Below are positions 6,949 to 8,495 of a stretch of DNA of 8,495 nucleotides, in pieces (positions within the stretch are counted from its first letter, which is position 1; every line of letters begins with the position of its first letter). Source of the stretch: DATGHS01 sp035307785 (GTDB lineage Bacteria > Planctomycetota > Planctomycetia > Gemmatales > Gemmataceae); the NCBI GenBank assembly GCA_035307785.1, contig DATGHS010000086.1:1-8495 (forward strand). The letters run 5' to 3'. The position numbers and the translations under genes are program-made. Below the pieces are notes generated by a model that made no database searches, was not told where the DNA came from, and worked only from the letters and a program-made list of their open reading frames with translations.

Positions 6949-8376
6949 ATGCGAATCCTGCGCTCCATCCGCGTCTGGCATGTGCTAGTACTGCTGCTCG
7001 CCTACTCGGCCTGGGTTGGATTACTGTCCTGGCTGATGCCCTACGAAGTCCAAGCGCGATTTACCTTCCAGGTCACCGGGAAGGAAATTCAGGATATCTC
7101 GCCGGATGGCCGTATGATCACGATACGGAATTCAGGCTATGGCCACGGCCGTACGAGTTTCGAACAGGAGTATTGGGATATTACCACGGGCAAGCGCATC
7201 GAAGACACACGTTCGGAGCTACTGAAGAGATTTTTCTCTGATGTTCACGAGCAATCTCCTTACGCTTGGGATGTTCCGCTTGGTGAGAAACTCGTTGAAT
7301 TCGGGGGCTCGATCCAGCATTGGCCGCGTTCAGATTACGATCACTTTTTTGGCAAATACAGCGAGAGCGGTCGCTATTACGGCTATTCGGTAAACGGCAC
7401 CAAGGCGGTGTTCACAAGCAAAGATGAGGCCAATGGCGCCATTGTGTTCGATGTGCAAAACGCGGCGCCGGTCGCCCAACTGAAAGGCGATCTTAATATT
7501 GTGGCCATAGCGCCGGACGGCCGCACCGCCGTCACCGAGGCCTATTATCGCGAAGGACTTTTGAACCGCCCTCCTGCACGAAAGATTCTTTGGGATCTGA
7601 AAACTCGCATGCCAATAGGCGAACTGGAAAGGTCAGAAGAACATGTTGAAGAGACTTTTTACTCTGCCGATAGCCAATATGTGTTTACAAGAGTTTGCAA
7701 TTGGACAACCGTTGACAGATTCACCTGGTGGCGAACTGATGGCCAGCTCGTCCGGGACGTTGTCTGCCCCACCGGTACTGACTCCGGTTCCAGCATGCAA
7801 GTCTTGAGTGGCAACGGTTCATCGCAGGTTCTTGTAGACTCCGATCACATCCTGGTGACTTACTATTCGGGCGATGAATTTGAGTGGGGCGTGACCAAAA
7901 GAAGTCAACACGCGAGGCATGAATTCTGGGACGTTGCCACCGGACAGAAACTGGGTGAGTGGCGACGAGGCGATAAGTCAGAGATCATCCGGCAGCCGGA
8001 TATGATCAGCAGTCGCGACGGTCGCTATGTTGGCATTTTTTGCGAACGAGAACCCGCAAATACGATGACGGGTTGGCGAAACTGGCTCGCTAAGGTGAAG
8101 AGTTGGCTCGGTGCTTCAAAGCCCGATGGCTACGAGTACCACGTCATCGTCCTCGATGCGCTGGAACAGAAATTGATCGCGCGGGTGCCAGCACACTCGG
8201 CACGATTTTCTCGTGACGGGAGTGTTCTCGTAACCAAGGACCACGGCACCGTCTCAGTCTACGACCTGCCTTTCCGCAAACCTTGGGGCCGCATCGCTGG
8301 ATTCGCCGCGATTGGGGCACTGGCCACATGCGGTGCATTTGCCGGCCTCAGGCGACTGATTCGTTGGATCTTGTGA
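6949..8376 (+). CDS. Membrane-anchored WD40-like β-propeller protein, function unknown
   Basis: This is a 475-residue protein with no recognised enzyme motif. A short basic N-terminus (MRILRSIR) precedes a hydrophobic helix at about 10-29. A large polar domain follows, then a second hydrophobic segment at about 447-468 and a basic tail ending RRLIRWIL. The polar domain contains spaced turn motifs of the WD40/TolB-like type: SPDG (51-54), APDG (188-191), SADS (239-242), SRDG (355-358) and SRDG (431-434). Phrases like YWDITTGKRI (75-84), FWDVATGQKLGEW (326-338) and VYDLPF mark blade ends. Together these suggest a degenerate propeller of roughly five to seven blades, exposed outside the cytoplasm and tethered at both ends. 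Such proteins usually act as binding scaffolds. The gene is visibly richer in A/T than its neighbours, for example at 7621-7680. Its position 55 bases after the DUF1549/DUF1553 gene hints at linkage but does not prove it. Confidence 0.75.
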   Translation: MRILRSIRVWHVLVLLLAYSAWVGLLSWLMPYEVQARFTFQVTGKEIQDISPDGRMITIRNSGYGHGRTSFEQEYWDITTGKRIEDTRSELLKRFFSDVHEQSPYAWDVPLGEKLVEFGGSIQHWPRSDYDHFFGKYSESGRYYGYSVNGTKAVFTSKDEANGAIVFDVQNAAPVAQLKGDLNIVAIAPDGRTAVTEAYYREGLLNRPPARKILWDLKTRMPIGELERSEEHVEETFYSADSQYVFTRVCNWTTVDRFTWWRTDGQLVRDVVCPTGTDSGSSMQVLSGNGSSQVLVDSDHILVTYYSGDEFEWGVTKRSQHARHEFWDVATGQKLGEWRRGDKSEIIRQPDMISSRDGRYVGIFCEREPANTMTGWRNWLAKVKSWLGASKPDGYEYHVIVLDALEQKLIARVPAHSARFSRDGSVLVTKDHGTVSVYDLPFRKPWGRIAGFAAIGALATCGAFAGLRRLIRWIL

Positions 8377-8495
8377 AGCGTTTGTTTACTGATTCCGCGA
8401 GGTGAGGCGATAATCGCAGAGGTATCGTTTTCCGCGGGAAAAAGTAGGGTTCTGAATTTTGCGAGTCAAGTTATGCCACGATTTCTCTCTCGCCG

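Noticed and set aside
8473..8495. Possible start of a new gene (ATG at 8473, seven full codons to the window edge)
   Set aside because: It is too short to judge, has no clear Shine-Dalgarno sequence and no recognisable peptide.

Overview
The window most likely comes from a planctomycete (Planctomycetota, perhaps a Pirellulales-type genome). The strongest marker is the 807-residue exported protein with the DUF1549 and DUF1553 domains, a CxxCH motif and the usual family C-terminus. This architecture is expanded in Planctomycetota and Verrucomicrobiota. A membrane-anchored, WD40-like protein and generally GC-rich coding sequence fit the same origin. The order-level guess is inference only.

All six supported genes lie on the + strand. 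Positions 1-1570 hold the C-terminal part of a large FtsX-type ABC transporter permease; its start lies upstream of the window. Positions 1598-4402 hold three tightly packed genes: a soluble class I SAM methyltransferase, a polytopic membrane methyltransferase of the isoprenylcysteine methyltransferase/NnrU/MddA type, and an FAD-dependent oxidoreductase of the geranylgeranyl-reductase-like group. The gaps are 27 and 16 bases, and the last pair overlaps by 4 bases (ATGA), so the permease and these three genes look like one transcription unit. A 67-base gap then separates the DUF1549/DUF1553 gene (4470-6893). A 55-base gap holding a perfect 10-bp hairpin separates that from a bitopic β-propeller-like protein (6949-8376). 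The last 119 bases contain no supported gene.

Working interpretation: the permease plus two methyltransferases plus flavoenzyme resembles the tailoring and export part of a pathway for a hydrophobic, probably aromatic or isoprenoid-like, molecule such as an alkylresorcinol, alkylpyrone or quinone. Related enzyme types accompany type III polyketide synthases in Streptomyces (srs) and Bacillus (bps). No scaffold-forming enzyme lies in the window, so the product is unknown and the missing synthase should be sought upstream of position 1. The DUF1549/DUF1553 and β-propeller genes are probably a separate unit. No tRNA, rRNA, CRISPR array, transposase or prophage gene was seen.
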